A stretch of DNA of 64,000 bases from Zopfochytrium polystomum (taxonomy: Eukaryota; Chytridiomycota; Chytridiomycetes; Chytridiales; Chytridiaceae): NCBI GenBank assembly GCA_025765615.1, contig JAIVFJ010000033.1, forward strand, positions 283,501 through 347,500, in the 5' to 3' direction. Made by a program: the position numbers and the translations under genes. Of this stretch, positions 31,476 through 42,374 are shown piece after piece; position 1 is the first letter of the stretch, and every line of letters starts with the position of its first letter. The notes beneath the pieces are model-generated. The model was not told the DNA's origin. It made no database searches and saw nothing but the letters and a program-made list of their open reading frames with translations.

Positions 31476-33214
31476 TCAAACAAACAACGCACACCCATTA
31501 TCCACCACAAACCTCACCCTCGGCATCCCCCTCCGCCTCCTCCGTTCGTTAAACCCCTCCAACAGCTCCTTCCACCTCCGCCTCCACGCCGCAACCTCCC
31601 TCCTCCTCATCGCCCACTGGTCCCTCTCCCCCTCCTTCTCCTCCTTCTGCTCCCCCTCCTCCCCGCCGCCAAAATCGTCGTCGCGGTACTCGCTTTCGTT
31701 CGTGTACTCGACGAAGTAGAAGAGCCCAAACAGCGAGAGGGTGTGGAGCCGCGGGAGTTTCTCGACAGCGGCAAGTAACTCGACGGCGGCGGACTCTGCG
31801 GCGGCGGGGCTGGAGCCGTGGCCGGCGGTGGGAGCGAGGAAGGTGTTTTTGATTGTGAGGTGCTGGAGATGCGGGAGGAAGGGTGCAAGGGCGAGGAGCG
31901 CGGCGGGAGCGACGACGTGGACCTTTGAGGGGTAACCGGCGTTACGAGAAGGAAAAAAAAAGAGAGAGAAGCAATAAGCACCTTTCAGCAAGCAATATTA
32001 ACAAACAAACTCACCATCAACGATGTCCACTTCACGACCCTCACGACCGGCAACGCTTTCCCGTCCACCACATCCCCGACGCCCCACAACCCCTCCAGTC
32101 TCTCCGTCGCCTCGACCAGCGCCGCGCGATCACCCTTTCCCGTCAACGCCCCGGCAAACTCGAGCCTCTTCAAGCGCGGACACGCCTTGACCGCGTCGCA
32201 AAACGCACGCAACGCCTGCCGCGCGGGCGGCACGATGCGCAGGTGCTCGAGCGCGGGGAGGGTCGGCAGGGCGGCGACGAGGTCCGGCGGGGGCGGCGGG
32301 GTGTTGAAGAAGACGTCCAGGGAGCGGAGGCGCGGGAAGCGCGATGCGGTGAGCGGGGGCCAGGGGAAAGCTGGGGTGCGCGGGAGGTGCGCATTGCGGA
32401 GGGTGAGGTGGGTGAGGAGGGCTGCGCGGGGATGGTCGATTGCTTCGGGGAAGTCCGGGCGGCAGAACTGGGCGTCGAGGGCGAAGCGGCGGGCGGGACG
32501 GCTCGCGGCGGCGGCGGCGGCGTCGGTGTCGGTGTTGGAAGTGGGCAGTATGAGGCGGGCGGTCGGCGGGGCGATGGCCGCAGCGGCATCGACGTCGTCG
32601 ACGGAGGATTCTGCGGGGGGCGCGACGTCGACGAGTGCGTCCAGCGCGGCGGCGACGATCGCGGGGTGGAGCGAGTCTAAGCGGTACTGGTCGCCGCGGA
32701 GCTCGACGGCGTGCAGCTCCCAGAGGCATCGGGCGCGCGGACGCCAGGGTGCGCCGTCGAGGGAGGAGGGAGCCCACTGGACGGCTGCGGCGGCGGTAGT
32801 GGCTGGGTCGTCGGTAAGTCTGATGCCGACGGCGACGGGGAGGCGCGAGAGCGAGAAGTCGGCGGGGGTGTGCCACGGGCGGGCCGGATCGGGGGACGAG
32901 ATTTCAAGGTCGACGAGCAGGGTCGCGACCAGCGTCAGCGGCGTGCCGAGGATCGCGTCGCGCCAGGCGCGGCAGGTGCGCGCGGGCTCCGTGTGGAGGT
33001 AGTGGTAGGCGCGCGCTGTCGCCGGCGCGCACGCATTGAGGAATCTCGGCGCCACGGCGTCAAAGACGAACTGGGCAATCAGGTAGATGATGTCTGCGGT
33101 GAGAGCGTGCACGGCGCGGCGGCCGGGGACAGTACCAGTGGTAGATGGTGGGCCAGCAGCGGTGGAGTTGTTGGCGGCTGCGCCAGCGTGTGGTGCGAGT
33201 GTGTGGGAGTTCAT
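31476..33214 (-). CDS. F-box/leucine-rich-repeat-like protein
   Basis: Exons complement(32015..33214) and (31476..31922) give 548 aa. Residues ~35-90 (VHALTADIIYLIAQFVFD, then ACRAWRDAILGTPLTL-like spacing TCRAWRDAILGTPL) resemble a divergent F-box: hydrophobic helix, conserved Trp after Cys-Arg. The remainder has repeated leucine-rich segments, e.g. LTHLTLRNAHLPRTPAFPW, FPRLRSLDVFF, LPALEHLRIVPP, CPRLKRLEFAG, LPHLQHLTIKNTFL and LPRLHTLSLFGLFYF, as in substrate-recognition subunits of SCF ubiquitin ligases. A charged Glu/Lys/Arg stretch is near the C terminus. F-box assignment is by layout, not a strong motif. The copia LTR begins only about 8-12 bp upstream of this start codon. Confidence 0.65.
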
Positions 33215-33464
33215 GCTTGCACTTCTGTCGTTCTTGAAAGGACGCCTTGTCAGAGAAAAATATCAATAAAGAGAAAAACAAGCTGCAGCACACGTCGCAA
33301 TCGGCTCTCACTGAGTTTGCAGCAGCACTCACACGTTATCAGCACTATTCCCATCGGGAGAGCGAACGACCAGCACCAGGGCAGGATCTGGTGAAGTTGC
33401 AGACAACAAGATCGACTGCAGCGAAATTGGAGTGACAATCACAGACGATGTGATCACCACAACA

Positions 33465-33509
33465 TGTGTCAGGTTGCAATCACAGCCGCTGTGATTGCAA
33501 CCTGACACA
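33465..33509. repeat. Perfect 21-bp inverted repeat with 3-base loop
   Basis: Arms at 33465-33485 and 33489-33509 (starting TGTGTCAGGTTGCAATCACA) are exact reverse complements around CCG. It lies in the 5' leader of the copia element, about 55 bp before the gag ATG, and would form a very stable RNA hairpin. Confidence 0.95.
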
Positions 33510-34949
33510 AGAAAAATCAGTGAGGACAGCAAGGTTGCTGAGCGGTCAGCTACTAGATCACAATGACAGACAAGGAGTATGAAAATATTCCAGAGTATGA
33601 GGCGTTGACAGGCGACTGGCCTGACTTCAACTGTCCATTCACGACTTTTTTGGAAGTCAAGGAAATGCTCTACGTCGTAGAGTGTGAAAACAACACATAC
33701 ACAGGTTCCGATGATACCGTTAAGGTGGTATATGCAGCGAATGTGCTGACAAGAAAAAGCACAATACACACGCTCGAAGCTGGCTACTTGGAAAGCTACC
33801 AAGGGCATCTAGAGACCTATTGAGCGGGTGCACCACTGCATACAAGATGTATGAACACCTGAAGGAGGTCTACACAACAGTTACTGCATCAAGGACTATG
33901 AATACATTGGAAAGACTGTTGTCGACAAAGTACGACGATAGTGGCAACATTGAAGATTTCATTGGTTCAGTCTCAGCACTCATCCAGCGCCTCAAGGATG
34001 CTGGGACACTTGACTGGGACAAGATATATGTCTGTATTCTGCTGATGGTGATGCCAATACGCCTGGATGGCAGAATGTAGTAGGGATGCTACGTGCACTT
34101 GATGCAACAAAGCTGATGCGGCGCAAGCTTGAGAGCAAGCACTATAACCATGCTTGGTGGATCAAGGCAGAAAGTCCTGGAGAAGAAGGAATTGACAAAA
34201 TCCACCGCTTTCACCACATCCAAAGCAGACAAGAAGAAGCAGACTTGCTTAAATTGCGGCAAGCCTGGACACCTACGCAAGAGCTCCTGGGTGAAAGGCG
34301 GCGGTGCAGCAGGAAAAGGACCAAAGCAAGGTGATGAACTCACCAAGCATATTGGAGACAGAAAACCGCTCAAGATTGTTGCTGAGGGGAATGTTGTATT
34401 TGACTCAACAATTTCATCTGGAAAAATGGTGGAAGTCACACTGCGGGGAGTACGATACTGCCCCAACATCACAGCCAATCTAGTTTCCCACACACCTCTC
34501 ATCCTTGCTGGCCTTGAGTTGCATGGGAAGGGGGAACGCATTGCCTATCGGACAAAGAATGCTGAAGTACTTGTTTGGACGCTTGTTGGACGAAATCTGG
34601 AGATGCAGATAACTGCTAGGAGGCATGCTACACCTTCAAAGTCAACAAACAAGGTTCTGTTGACAGCAGACATTCAACATTGGCAGCTGTGCCACACATC
34701 CATGATGCAGCAAAGCGGCTTGCTGGAATGGTGGATGAATTTGAGCCCATAGCACCAGAGTCAGATTCAGTATGCAATGTGTGTCAGCGCGCAAAGCTTA
34801 CATGCCTACCATTTCGACGATCCAAGAACCCCAGAGCATGGCGTCCACTTGACCTGGTCCACATGGATTTCACACCATCAAGGCAAAAGGTGTTGAAGGG
34901 GAGGAGATGGCTCTAGTCCTAACAGACAACTTTTCTAATCTGAAGGTTA

Positions 34950-35900
34950 TGTGAGATTCCTAATCTCACTGATCATGGTCTTAGCTGGGGTCTCCCTAAA
35001 AGCTCTTCCTCAGTTGTGACTATGTCATTATATTGGCCCCCTATATTTATTTTTATTACCATTCATCACATCCCTCACAGGCTCTAGTGTTTACCACTAT
35101 AAAAGAGCATCCTGTGTTCCTTGTGCTGAATGGGCCGAAGCACAAGGGGCACACCCCTTATTCATCCTATTCATTCTTACTTTTACTCATTTTCCTTTTT
35201 CTCTCATTTTCCCACCTTTCAATCCACTGTCCCTGCACTGATGTGGCCTCAAAGCCTCAAATTATGTTCACCCCAAATTTGGAGGCAGGAGACACTGGGT
35301 GGAGGGGGGGTGTGGCTGAAAGAGTGATTCATCCTTTCAAATTGTTCTTTCTTTCATTTTCTTTTGTTATGTCTTTTCCCTTTTTTCACTTTTTCTTTCT
35401 TTCTTCCTTCCTCTCTTCTTTCTCTCCTCCCCTTTCCTATAAATACTCCCTCCCTCTCCTCCTTTGTTCTATATCTATCTACTCTCTCTCAATAAATCCT
35501 ACCTAGGTAACAACCAATCCTTTTCTTTCCTCTTTGGTGTTTCTCCCCAGGCCAGTGCTACCAGACCAAGCTAGTAGAGGTATGATCTCCCCAGGCCAGG
35601 CCAAGCTGGGGTGAGGTTTCCTTCCCTTTCCTTTCTCTTCCTTCCCCTACCTGTCTCTGTGATACTGGGCAGATGCCATACTGCCTTAGGGCATTCCTTT
35701 ATAGAACTGCTGCCTGTTGGTCACCATGTTGGATAGTCAGGGCTTGAACCTGGGGAGGGTACTGGCTCTGCTAATAACCAGGAGCTTCCCATCTTAAAGA
35801 CTTGTCTTATCCCTTTTGCCACTAGACTATAGATGAGCTCCTGAAGATGAAGAGGAGATCTCATCGTTACCTTTGACATGAAGGGCCAGTCGGGGGAGGA
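34950..35900. mobile_element. Insertion inside copia integrase, with tRNA-like head
   Basis: The copia integrase reading breaks after LVLTDNFSNLKVM and resumes near 35900, so about 0.95 kb was inserted. The insert has no protein-coding signal. It contains a TATA-like TATAAAAG at 35098, pyrimidine-rich stretches, CAATAAA at 35490 and, near its right end on the minus strand, a tRNA-like sequence with pol III A and B boxes. It may be a long tRNA-derived SINE reading leftwards or a solo LTR with a captured tRNA relic. Exact ends and target duplication were not found. Confidence 0.5.
35731..35830 (-). other. tRNA-like relic with pol III A and B boxes
   Basis: On the minus strand: A box TGGCAAAAGGG (35811-35821) and B box GGTTCAAGCCC (35739-35749) with tRNA-like spacing, flanked by complementary ATAGTC (35825-35830) and GACTAT (35732-35737) that could form an acceptor stem. 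Between them TTTAAGA would fit an anticodon loop reading UAA (Leu), and the long variable region suits Leu, but the anticodon stem pairs poorly. It is therefore a relic or SINE head rather than a working tRNA. Confidence 0.5.
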
Positions 35901-37424
35901 GATACTGTCCAATTTTATGCTGTGGCTCTGATGGGCATAGCGAGCATGGAACTGGATGCTGAAAGCTATTCGGTGCGACAATGCGAAAGAATTCTACCTG
36001 GGGTAGTTTGCAGACAAGATGAAAGAATTGGAGTTGAACTGCAAGCTCGTATCGCTTATGAGCATGAGCAAAATGGAAAAGCAGAATTGTGAACAGGAAT
36101 TTGTTGGACCAAGCACGCTCAGCCCTGCTTGATGCTTGGATAATAAGAAGTGGTGGCCTCATGCACTGGCCACTGCTGTTTAACTGAGTAATCAATTGAA
36201 TGTAAAGGGATTCTCACTCACACCCATTGAGCTATTCACTCAAATCAAACCTGACTTGGTGAGCCTCTGGGTATTTGGAGCCTGGGGATGGGCTCGCTAT
36301 CCTGCTGAGCATTTGACTGGCAAGAACAAGTTGAATGAGCAGAGTTGGGTTGTGTGCATGCTATCATAAGCACAAGGTGGAAAGGCATACAATGTTCTGG
36401 ACCCTTCCACAAACAAAACATTTGTCGCTTGGAATGTGTGGTTTGACAAGACTCTCACTGGTCACCTGAGCGATTCTACCTCAAAAGCTACTGTTTCCTC
36501 ACACTCACAAACAAGCCAAAGGCGTCATTGCTCCAAAACAGGATCTGATTTGGATGATGATGACGTCCCTCTCACTGGTGAGAGGGGAGCACCAGCCGCA
36601 GACAAAGACAGCAAGAGTACAAGTGAAAGTGATACAGACTCAGAAGCATGGGAAATGCAGCAACAAGTCCACAGCCAGGTTTGCCAGTGCGCATGCCATC
36701 AACAGAAAAGCCAAGCACCCCTGTGAGTCAGCCATCACCACCTCCCACACCACCCCACTCACCATGGGAGTGCCATGGTGAGCGCATACAGATGCAACAA
36801 GACTGTGAGCGTACTCAGCGAGAACAAGCAGTATGTGATTTCCTGGAACGCAAGAAGAAGGGAAAGAAAGCAACTGGGGAGAGCAAACTTCGCTTATTTC
36901 TGTTGCAGAGGTCAAACATGACCCTGAATGGAAGAGTTGGAAAGCCATTATGGATAAGCAGATGAAAACACTTGGCGAATATGGGACGTGGACATTGAAA
37001 CCACTCCCACCAGGTCGCAAACCTATTGGGTCAAAGTGGCACCTGGAGACGTGGAAAGACGCAGATGGAAACTTGTTGGAGAGGGAGGCGAGGCTGGTTG
37101 GGTGAGGATTCAGCCAGATTTATGGACTTAATTACACTGAGACATAACTCGCCGACAGCACAGCACAAGCACAGACCTTTTGGCTGACACTTGCACCGGC
37201 TCTAGAGTTTGATATGGAAATTCACCAAAGCGATATTTGTGCAGCTTACTTGAACAGAGTCATGGATGAGGAAGTCTATATGGAACAGCCGGATGGATAC
37301 AAGCTATTTGGGCCAAATGGGGAGAAGCTCTATTGCCTTTTACAGAAGGCCTTGTATGGGACAAAACAGGCTGGGCAGATCTGGTACAAGATTGCTTGCA
37401 AGCGGTTCGAGGAGAATGGATTCT

Positions 37425-37777
37425 TGTCAGGAACAGGGCAGGACAGGACAAGGCAGACAAGGAACTGAGAGGAGTGATGATTGTATTGGAAACAATAATT
37501 CACTTGAGGGATGGGACAGGTCCCCCATCCCCCTTTTATACCTTTTGAGGGTCTTCCTTGTCAAGACTCAAAGAAAGTTCCAGAAAGAGCAATTAGTAAT
37601 ACAATGATACCAATGATACCAATGACAACAAGACAAGTCAGGAAAGCAAAGAAGGTTCCAGAAGGTTCCACAAGGTTCCATGAAGGAATGTTCTAGAAGG
37701 TTCCAGAAGGTTCCAGAAGGTTCCATGAAGGAATGTTCTAGAAGGTTCCAGAGGTTTCCAGAGGGTGATTCATAACA
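37425..37777 (-). repeat. Chromovirus 3' LTR
   Basis: 353 bp, ends TG..CA; flanked on the left by the target duplication ATTCT. It matches the 5' LTR throughout by eye, including the 61-codon chance ORF that both encode identically. Confidence 0.97.
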
Positions 37778-37796
37778 TCATCTCCCCCTTTTAGGC
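37778..37796 (-). promoter_or_regulatory. Chromovirus polypurine tract
   Basis: In element orientation AAAAGGGGGAGATGA lies immediately before the 3' LTR start TGTTATG, the position where plus-strand DNA synthesis is primed in LTR retrotransposons. Confidence 0.8.
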
Positions 37797-40700
37797 CTCT
37801 TCTGCAACTTGGTGGGGTACCTGGTCTTGAACTCGAGCAGAAGGTCTTGGCAGTGAGTGAGGTTTGACTCAGGCTCCCAGGTGTTGTCAGCATCTGAGTA
37901 ACCTTTCCACTTAACGAGGAACTTGAGTGTTCTTCCAAACCACTTGGCATCCAAGATTTGTTCAACCTCAAATTCCTCTTCACCTTCTACCTCAACTGGA
38001 GGAGGAGGAGGAACAACTCTGCCTGGAATGGAATTGGCCACAAACTTCTCTAAAAGGCTGACATGGAAAACTGGGTGGATCTTCATGGATGCAGGGAGAT
38101 CCAGCTTGAAGGTGACTGGATTGATTTGCTCCAAGATCTTGAAAGGACCCAACTTGAGGTTGTCTAGCTTGGGACTTGGTCTTTTGGTCTGCAAGTTCTT
38201 CCTCAGAAGCCAAACTTGCTGACCCACAGCAAGGTCATGGTCCATTCTGTGAGTGTTGGCAAATCTTGAGGCATCTTCTTGGGCTTGCTTCAGGGTGGAG
38301 TCCAGGAAGGTGCTGATGATCTTGAGCTTATGTAAGTGTGAAGCCGCAGCAGGAGCTTGGACATTGGATAGGGTGTCTTGTCCCAGAAGATCTCCTCTTG
38401 GATTGAAGCCATAGGTTGCAAAGAAAGGAGATAGCTGGGTGCTTGAGTGGAGAGAATTGTTGAGAGCAAATTCTGCCAGTGGAAGGAGGGTGGGCCAATC
38501 ATCCTGTTGATAGCTGACATAGCACCTCAAATACTGCTCCAGAGTCTGGTTTGTTCTTTCTGTTTGTCCATCAGTCTGAGGGTGATAAGCAGTTGACAGT
38601 TGAGACTTGATTCCAAGGGCTGCTGTGAGTGCTTTCCAAAATTGAGATCTGAACTGTGGTCCTCTGTCACTGATGATTGACTGAGGCAGCCCATGGAGCC
38701 TGAATATGTGCTGCAAAAACAGGTCTGCTGTTCCTTGTGCATCTATATTCTCAGTGCAGGGGATGAAATGGGCCAACTTTGTCCTTCTGCAGATGACAAC
38801 AAGGATAGAGTCAAATCCATGGGATGGGGGCAGTTTCACAATGAAGTCCATGGATATTGATGACCAAGGGCTGATGGCAATTGGGAGGGGCTCCAGAAGT
38901 CCATAGGGCTTGTGTCTGCTGGATTTGTTTCTTTGACAGGTTTCACAGCTGCTGACATAGTTCTTGATGTACTTCCTCATGCCTGGCCAGTAGAAGTCTC
39001 TGGAAACAAGCTCATATGTCTTGTGCTCTCCTGGGTGTCCAGCTGTTGCTGCATCATGCCTTGTCTTGAGTATCTCAAGTTTTTCCTCTTCTTGGCTGAT
39101 TTGAATCTTGTGAGGCTTGGGGTCCTTGGAAATAGCATGGGCCCACACACTGTCAGGAAGCAATGAAAGGTGTGTCTTGGATGGTGGGGTGAAACCATCT
39201 CCCCCTTCAGGTGCAAGGTCTGTTCTTCTTGACAGGGCATCAGCCACAGTGTTAAGGTGACCAGGAGAATAGCACAGCTTAAAGTCATACTCAGAGAGCA
39301 GTTCAGCCCACCTGGCATGCCTCTGCTTGAGCAACCTCCTTGCCCTGAAGAAGGTGAGGTTCTTGTGATCAGAATAGACAGAGATGCCTTTAGAACCAGC
39401 CAAGTAGTGTCTCCAGAATTTGAATGCTTCCACAATTGCAAGCAACTCCTTGTCATGGACTGTGTAGTTACACTCAGCACTGTTCAGCTTCCTGGAGTAA
39501 TATGCCACTGGATGCAGAGGAGCAGAGGGGTCCTGAGAGCTTGGCTGGGACAGAACAGCGCCAAGGGCATAGTCTGAGGCATCAGTTTCCAAGGTGAAGG
39601 GAAGCAAGGGATCCACATGCTTAAGGAGTGGTGCACTTGTGGTTGCTGTCTTAAGAGCTAGCCAGGCTTGCTCTGCTGCTGGGGTCCATTCAAACTTGGT
39701 GGTCTTCTTGGTGAGATCAGTGAGAGGCTTGGCTATGGCAGAATAGTTGGCAATGAAGGTTCTGTAGAAGTTGCAAAATCCAAGGAAGCTTTGAACATCC
39801 TTGATGGAATTTGGAGCCTTCCATTCAAGAATAGTTTGGATCTTGTCTGGTGCCATGGAGATCCCTTTGTCAGACACAATGAACCCCAAAAACTCAATGG
39901 AGGTCTTGTGGAATTCACACTTCTCCAGCTTTGCATAGAGGTGATGCTGTCTGAGTCTCTCCAAGACAGTCTTGACATGTCCCATATGGCTTGCAGTGTC
40001 AGATGAAAATACCAGGATATCATCCAGGTAGACAATGACAAAAAGGTCCAGAATATCCCTGAAGATGTCATTCATCATGCCTTGGAAAATAGCTGGAGCA
40101 TTGGTAAGTCCAAAGGGCATAACCAAGTACTCAAAGTGACCGTATTTGCATCTGAAGGCAGTCTTCCATTGATCCTGGGGCTTAATTCTGACCAAATTGT
40201 AGGCACCTCTGAGGTCAATCTTGGAAAATATCCTTGCATGGCTCAGTTTGTCCAGTAATTCAGAGATGAGAGGCAGTGGATAGCGGTTCTTGACTGTCAT
40301 CTCATTGAGATCTCTGTAGTCCACACAGGGTCTCAGTCCCCCATCCTTCTTCTTGACAAAAAAGATGGGAGCTCCAGCTGGTGACTTGGAAGGTTGGATG
40401 AATTTCTTGTTCAGCATTTCTTCAATGTATTCTTGGAGGGCCTTGGCTTCTGGTGGAGAGAGGTGGTACAGTGGCTTGAAAGGTGGGCTGCAAGTTTCAT
40501 CCTTGAGTGGGATTTCACAGTCATAAGGTCTCTGAGCTGGTAGCAGGTCTGCCTTGGTCTTGGAAAACACATCAGCATAAGGGAGATATTCTTTTGGTAG
40601 CTTGGATGCCAGCAAAAGGTCTGATGGGTCCGGGTTGTCGTGCTCCTCAGCAGTGGGGCTTGAATTCTTGACTGGGAACTGTGATTCTTGAATCTTTGAC

Positions 40701-41497
40701 TGAGAGTTCTGTTCTTGGCAAAGACTGTGAGCTGTGGAACTTGAATCTTGAATGTGGACTGTGAACTGTGGTACTTGAATCTTTGACTGTGGGTTCTGTG
40801 AACAAGAGTCATGGCCATGACTGTGAGCTCTATGAGCTCTACTTGAATCTTGACTGTGAACTGTGAACTGTGGAACTTGAGTCTTGGCTGGCTGTGAATC
40901 TTGAATCAAGGGCTTGAGAGCATGAGACTTGGGGGCTTGACTTGAGTTTTGGGTGACTGTTCCGATTGGTGGAGGTTGGACTTGACCAGTGACCCAATCA
41001 ATGGCAGGGTTCTGGGCTCGCAGCCATGGTAATCCCAGGATGACAGAGAATGTGGGTGAGCCAAGATCCAATACTTCCAGGTTGACCATGGATGGTGGAA
41101 AGTCTTGGATGTGGAGGTTTAGCTTGGTTTCATGGCTGATTTCCTTGAACAGAGCATGATTGGCAAAGTGGACCTTGAGGGGTGTGGATTTCTTGATTGT
41201 GGGAATGGCACAAGACTTGGCAAGGGTGGCATCAATGATGTTGCAGGATGATCCAGAGTCTATAAGGGCCTTGGTTGTGATGGTTGACTTGGGTGAGAGT
41301 TGAATCTTGACATCCATGGTGAGTTGGTGGGGCTTGGAATCTGAGGTGTTTGTGGTGCTGGTGGTGGTGATGAAACAGGGGCAGCTTGGAGGAGGGTCCA
41401 GGGAATTGCCCCTCAGTGAGCCTGGACCTGGGAGTTTGGGTGCTTCTTCCTTGGGCAGTCCTTGACAGCATGCTCCTTGGAGCCACAGTAAAAACAC
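37778..41497 (-). CDS. Chromovirus Pol polyprotein (protease, RT, RNase H, integrase, chromodomain)
   Basis: Open frame of up to 1239 aa, overlapping gag by 85 bp in the -1 frame, so expression is likely by -1 frameshifting. Domain order and motifs: aspartic protease ALIDSGSSCNIID (~80); RT VDYRDLNEMTVKNRYPLP (~395) and active site FVIVYLDDILVFS (~485); RNase H FTLETDASDYALGAVLS (~635); integrase zinc finger with HPGEHKTYE...CETCQRN (~820-855) and core SMDFIVKLPPSHGFD, ISDRGPQF and TAYHPQTDGQTERTNQ carrying the DDE residues; C-terminal chromodomain EQILDAKWFGRTLKFLVKW then KGYSDADNTWEPESNL (~1175-1215) with the aromatic residues expected for histone binding. Its order is that of Ty3/gypsy. 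All catalytic motifs look intact. The extreme N terminus shares the gag zinc-knuckle DNA and may not be translated as such. Confidence 0.96.
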   Translation of the reverse strand: MFLLWLQGACCQGLPKEEAPKLPGPGSLRGNSLDPPPSCPCFITTTSTTNTSDSKPHQLTMDVKIQLSPKSTITTKALIDSGSSCNIIDATLAKSCAIPTIKKSTPLKVHFANHALFKEISHETKLNLHIQDFPPSMVNLEVLDLGSPTFSVILGLPWLRAQNPAIDWVTGQVQPPPIGTVTQNSSQAPKSHALKPLIQDSQPAKTQVPQFTVHSQDSSRAHRAHSHGHDSCSQNPQSKIQVPQFTVHIQDSSSTAHSLCQEQNSQSKIQESQFPVKNSSPTAEEHDNPDPSDLLLASKLPKEYLPYADVFSKTKADLLPAQRPYDCEIPLKDETCSPPFKPLYHLSPPEAKALQEYIEEMLNKKFIQPSKSPAGAPIFFVKKKDGGLRPCVDYRDLNEMTVKNRYPLPLISELLDKLSHARIFSKIDLRGAYNLVRIKPQDQWKTAFRCKYGHFEYLVMPFGLTNAPAIFQGMMNDIFRDILDLFVIVYLDDILVFSSDTASHMGHVKTVLERLRQHHLYAKLEKCEFHKTSIEFLGFIVSDKGISMAPDKIQTILEWKAPNSIKDVQSFLGFCNFYRTFIANYSAIAKPLTDLTKKTTKFEWTPAAEQAWLALKTATTSAPLLKHVDPLLPFTLETDASDYALGAVLSQPSSQDPSAPLHPVAYYSRKLNSAECNYTVHDKELLAIVEAFKFWRHYLAGSKGISVYSDHKNLTFFRARRLLKQRHARWAELLSEYDFKLCYSPGHLNTVADALSRRTDLAPEGGDGFTPPSKTHLSLLPDSVWAHAISKDPKPHKIQISQEEEKLEILKTRHDAATAGHPGEHKTYELVSRDFYWPGMRKYIKNYVSSCETCQRNKSSRHKPYGLLEPLPIAISPWSSISMDFIVKLPPSHGFDSILVVICRRTKLAHFIPCTENIDAQGTADLFLQHIFRLHGLPQSIISDRGPQFRSQFWKALTAALGIKSQLSTAYHPQTDGQTERTNQTLEQYLRCYVSYQQDDWPTLLPLAEFALNNSLHSSTQLSPFFATYGFNPRGDLLGQDTLSNVQAPAAASHLHKLKIISTFLDSTLKQAQEDASRFANTHRMDHDLAVGQQVWLLRKNLQTKRPSPKLDNLKLGPFKILEQINPVTFKLDLPASMKIHPVFHVSLLEKFVANSIPGRVVPPPPPVEVEGEEEFEVEQILDAKWFGRTLKFLVKWKGYSDADNTWEPESNLTHCQDLLLEFKTRYPTKLQKRPKRGR

Positions 41498-42336
41498 AGT
41501 CCCTGCTGGGCCCTCCTTGTTTTCTCCTCTTGGCTCAGAGGACCCTTAGGAAGTGTCTCAACTGCATCCACTTGCATGGGTTCAGGAACTGTAAGAGCTT
41601 GAGGAACTGGGGAAGGTCTTGATGTAGTTCCTACTTGTCTTTGCTTCAGCCTCTTGGAGTAGAGTCTGTTGTCAATCTTGATGGCAAGGAGAATGTACTC
41701 TTCCAAGGTCTCAGGGATGTGCAGAGACTGGGAGAGCATGTCTTGGATAGACTCATGGAGACCATCATGGTACAGCTCCATCAGAGCTGCATCATTGTAT
41801 CCAGAGTCTCTGGCTAGTTGCTTGAATTGGTTGGTGTAGGCCACACAAGATTGCTTTCCTTGCTTGATATGCTTGAGCTTGGATCTTGCTGTCCAAGATG
41901 CGTAGGGGTCACCAAAGGTAGCTTCCAGCCCCTCCCAGAGCTCTTGCAGGGTGGTGGGTGTGCTTGGGAGAGATCTGTACCATGATTGAGCTTGACCAGA
42001 CAGGAGGGTGCTTGTGAAAAGAACCTTGACTTGCTCACTGGGAAATCTTGAAGGTTGGAGAAGGATGACATTCTCCACAGTGGCCATGAAGTTCCTAAGG
42101 TCTTTGGCCAGCCCAGTGAACTTGTCAGGGCTGGGAACCTTGGGCTCTCTTGCTTGGTTGGCTTGAGGCAGGGGAAGAGCTTGATGTTCTTGTTGGTGAA
42201 GTTGTTGTTGAAGCTGGTGCTGCTGGTGAAGGACTTGTTCTTGAAGTTGGTGTGTCTGTCTTGAGAGGGCTTGTAATTGGTCCATCAAGGCTTGGAAGGC
42301 AGTTGCATCAGGGAAGGTGTTGTTTGGGTCAGACAT
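41413..42336 (-). CDS. Chromovirus Gag
   Basis: 307 aa beginning MSDPNNTFPDATAFQALMDQ; a Gln/His-rich coiled coil (LQEQVLHQQHQLQQQLHQQ) precedes the retrotransposon gag domain (SGQAQSWYRSLP, LEATFGDPYASWTARSKL, LARDSGYNDAALMELYHDGL). Near the C terminus is one intact CCHC zinc knuckle CFYCGSKEHAVKDCPRKK (CX2CX4HX4C). This is the capsid/nucleocapsid protein that packages element RNA. Its stop at 41413 lies inside the pol frame. The start lies 40 bp after the 5' LTR. Confidence 0.95.
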   Translation of the reverse strand: MSDPNNTFPDATAFQALMDQLQALSRQTHQLQEQVLHQQHQLQQQLHQQEHQALPLPQANQAREPKVPSPDKFTGLAKDLRNFMATVENVILLQPSRFPSEQVKVLFTSTLLSGQAQSWYRSLPSTPTTLQELWEGLEATFGDPYASWTARSKLKHIKQGKQSCVAYTNQFKQLARDSGYNDAALMELYHDGLHESIQDMLSQSLHIPETLEEYILLAIKIDNRLYSKRLKQRQVGTTSRPSPVPQALTVPEPMQVDAVETLPKGPLSQEEKTRRAQQGLCFYCGSKEHAVKDCPRKKHPNSQVQAH

Positions 42337-42363
42337 GATGGCAGAGAGTAGTGGGAGAGGGTG

Positions 42364-42374
42364 AAGTGAATTAT
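42364..42374 (-). promoter_or_regulatory. Chromovirus primer-binding site, self-complementary
   Basis: In element orientation ATAATTCACTT begins two bases after the 5' LTR. It is the exact reverse complement of AAGTGAATTAT at 42447-42457 in the same LTR, which sits about 30 bp downstream of the TATA box, where the transcript should start. No match to initiator tRNA-Met is seen. This is the arrangement of self-primed (Tf1/sushi-type) elements. Confidence 0.75.

Noticed and set aside
34945..35520. Insert in copia integrase as part of the copia element itself
   Set aside because: Integrase motifs continue only after about 35900 and the insert has different composition and promoter/polyadenylation-like signals.
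37651..37760. HSE-like array as a possible CRISPR array or minisatellite of no function
   Set aside because: Units lack unique spacers, and the exact 5-bp triplet phasing plus position upstream of TATA fits heat-shock elements better; recorded as a finding.
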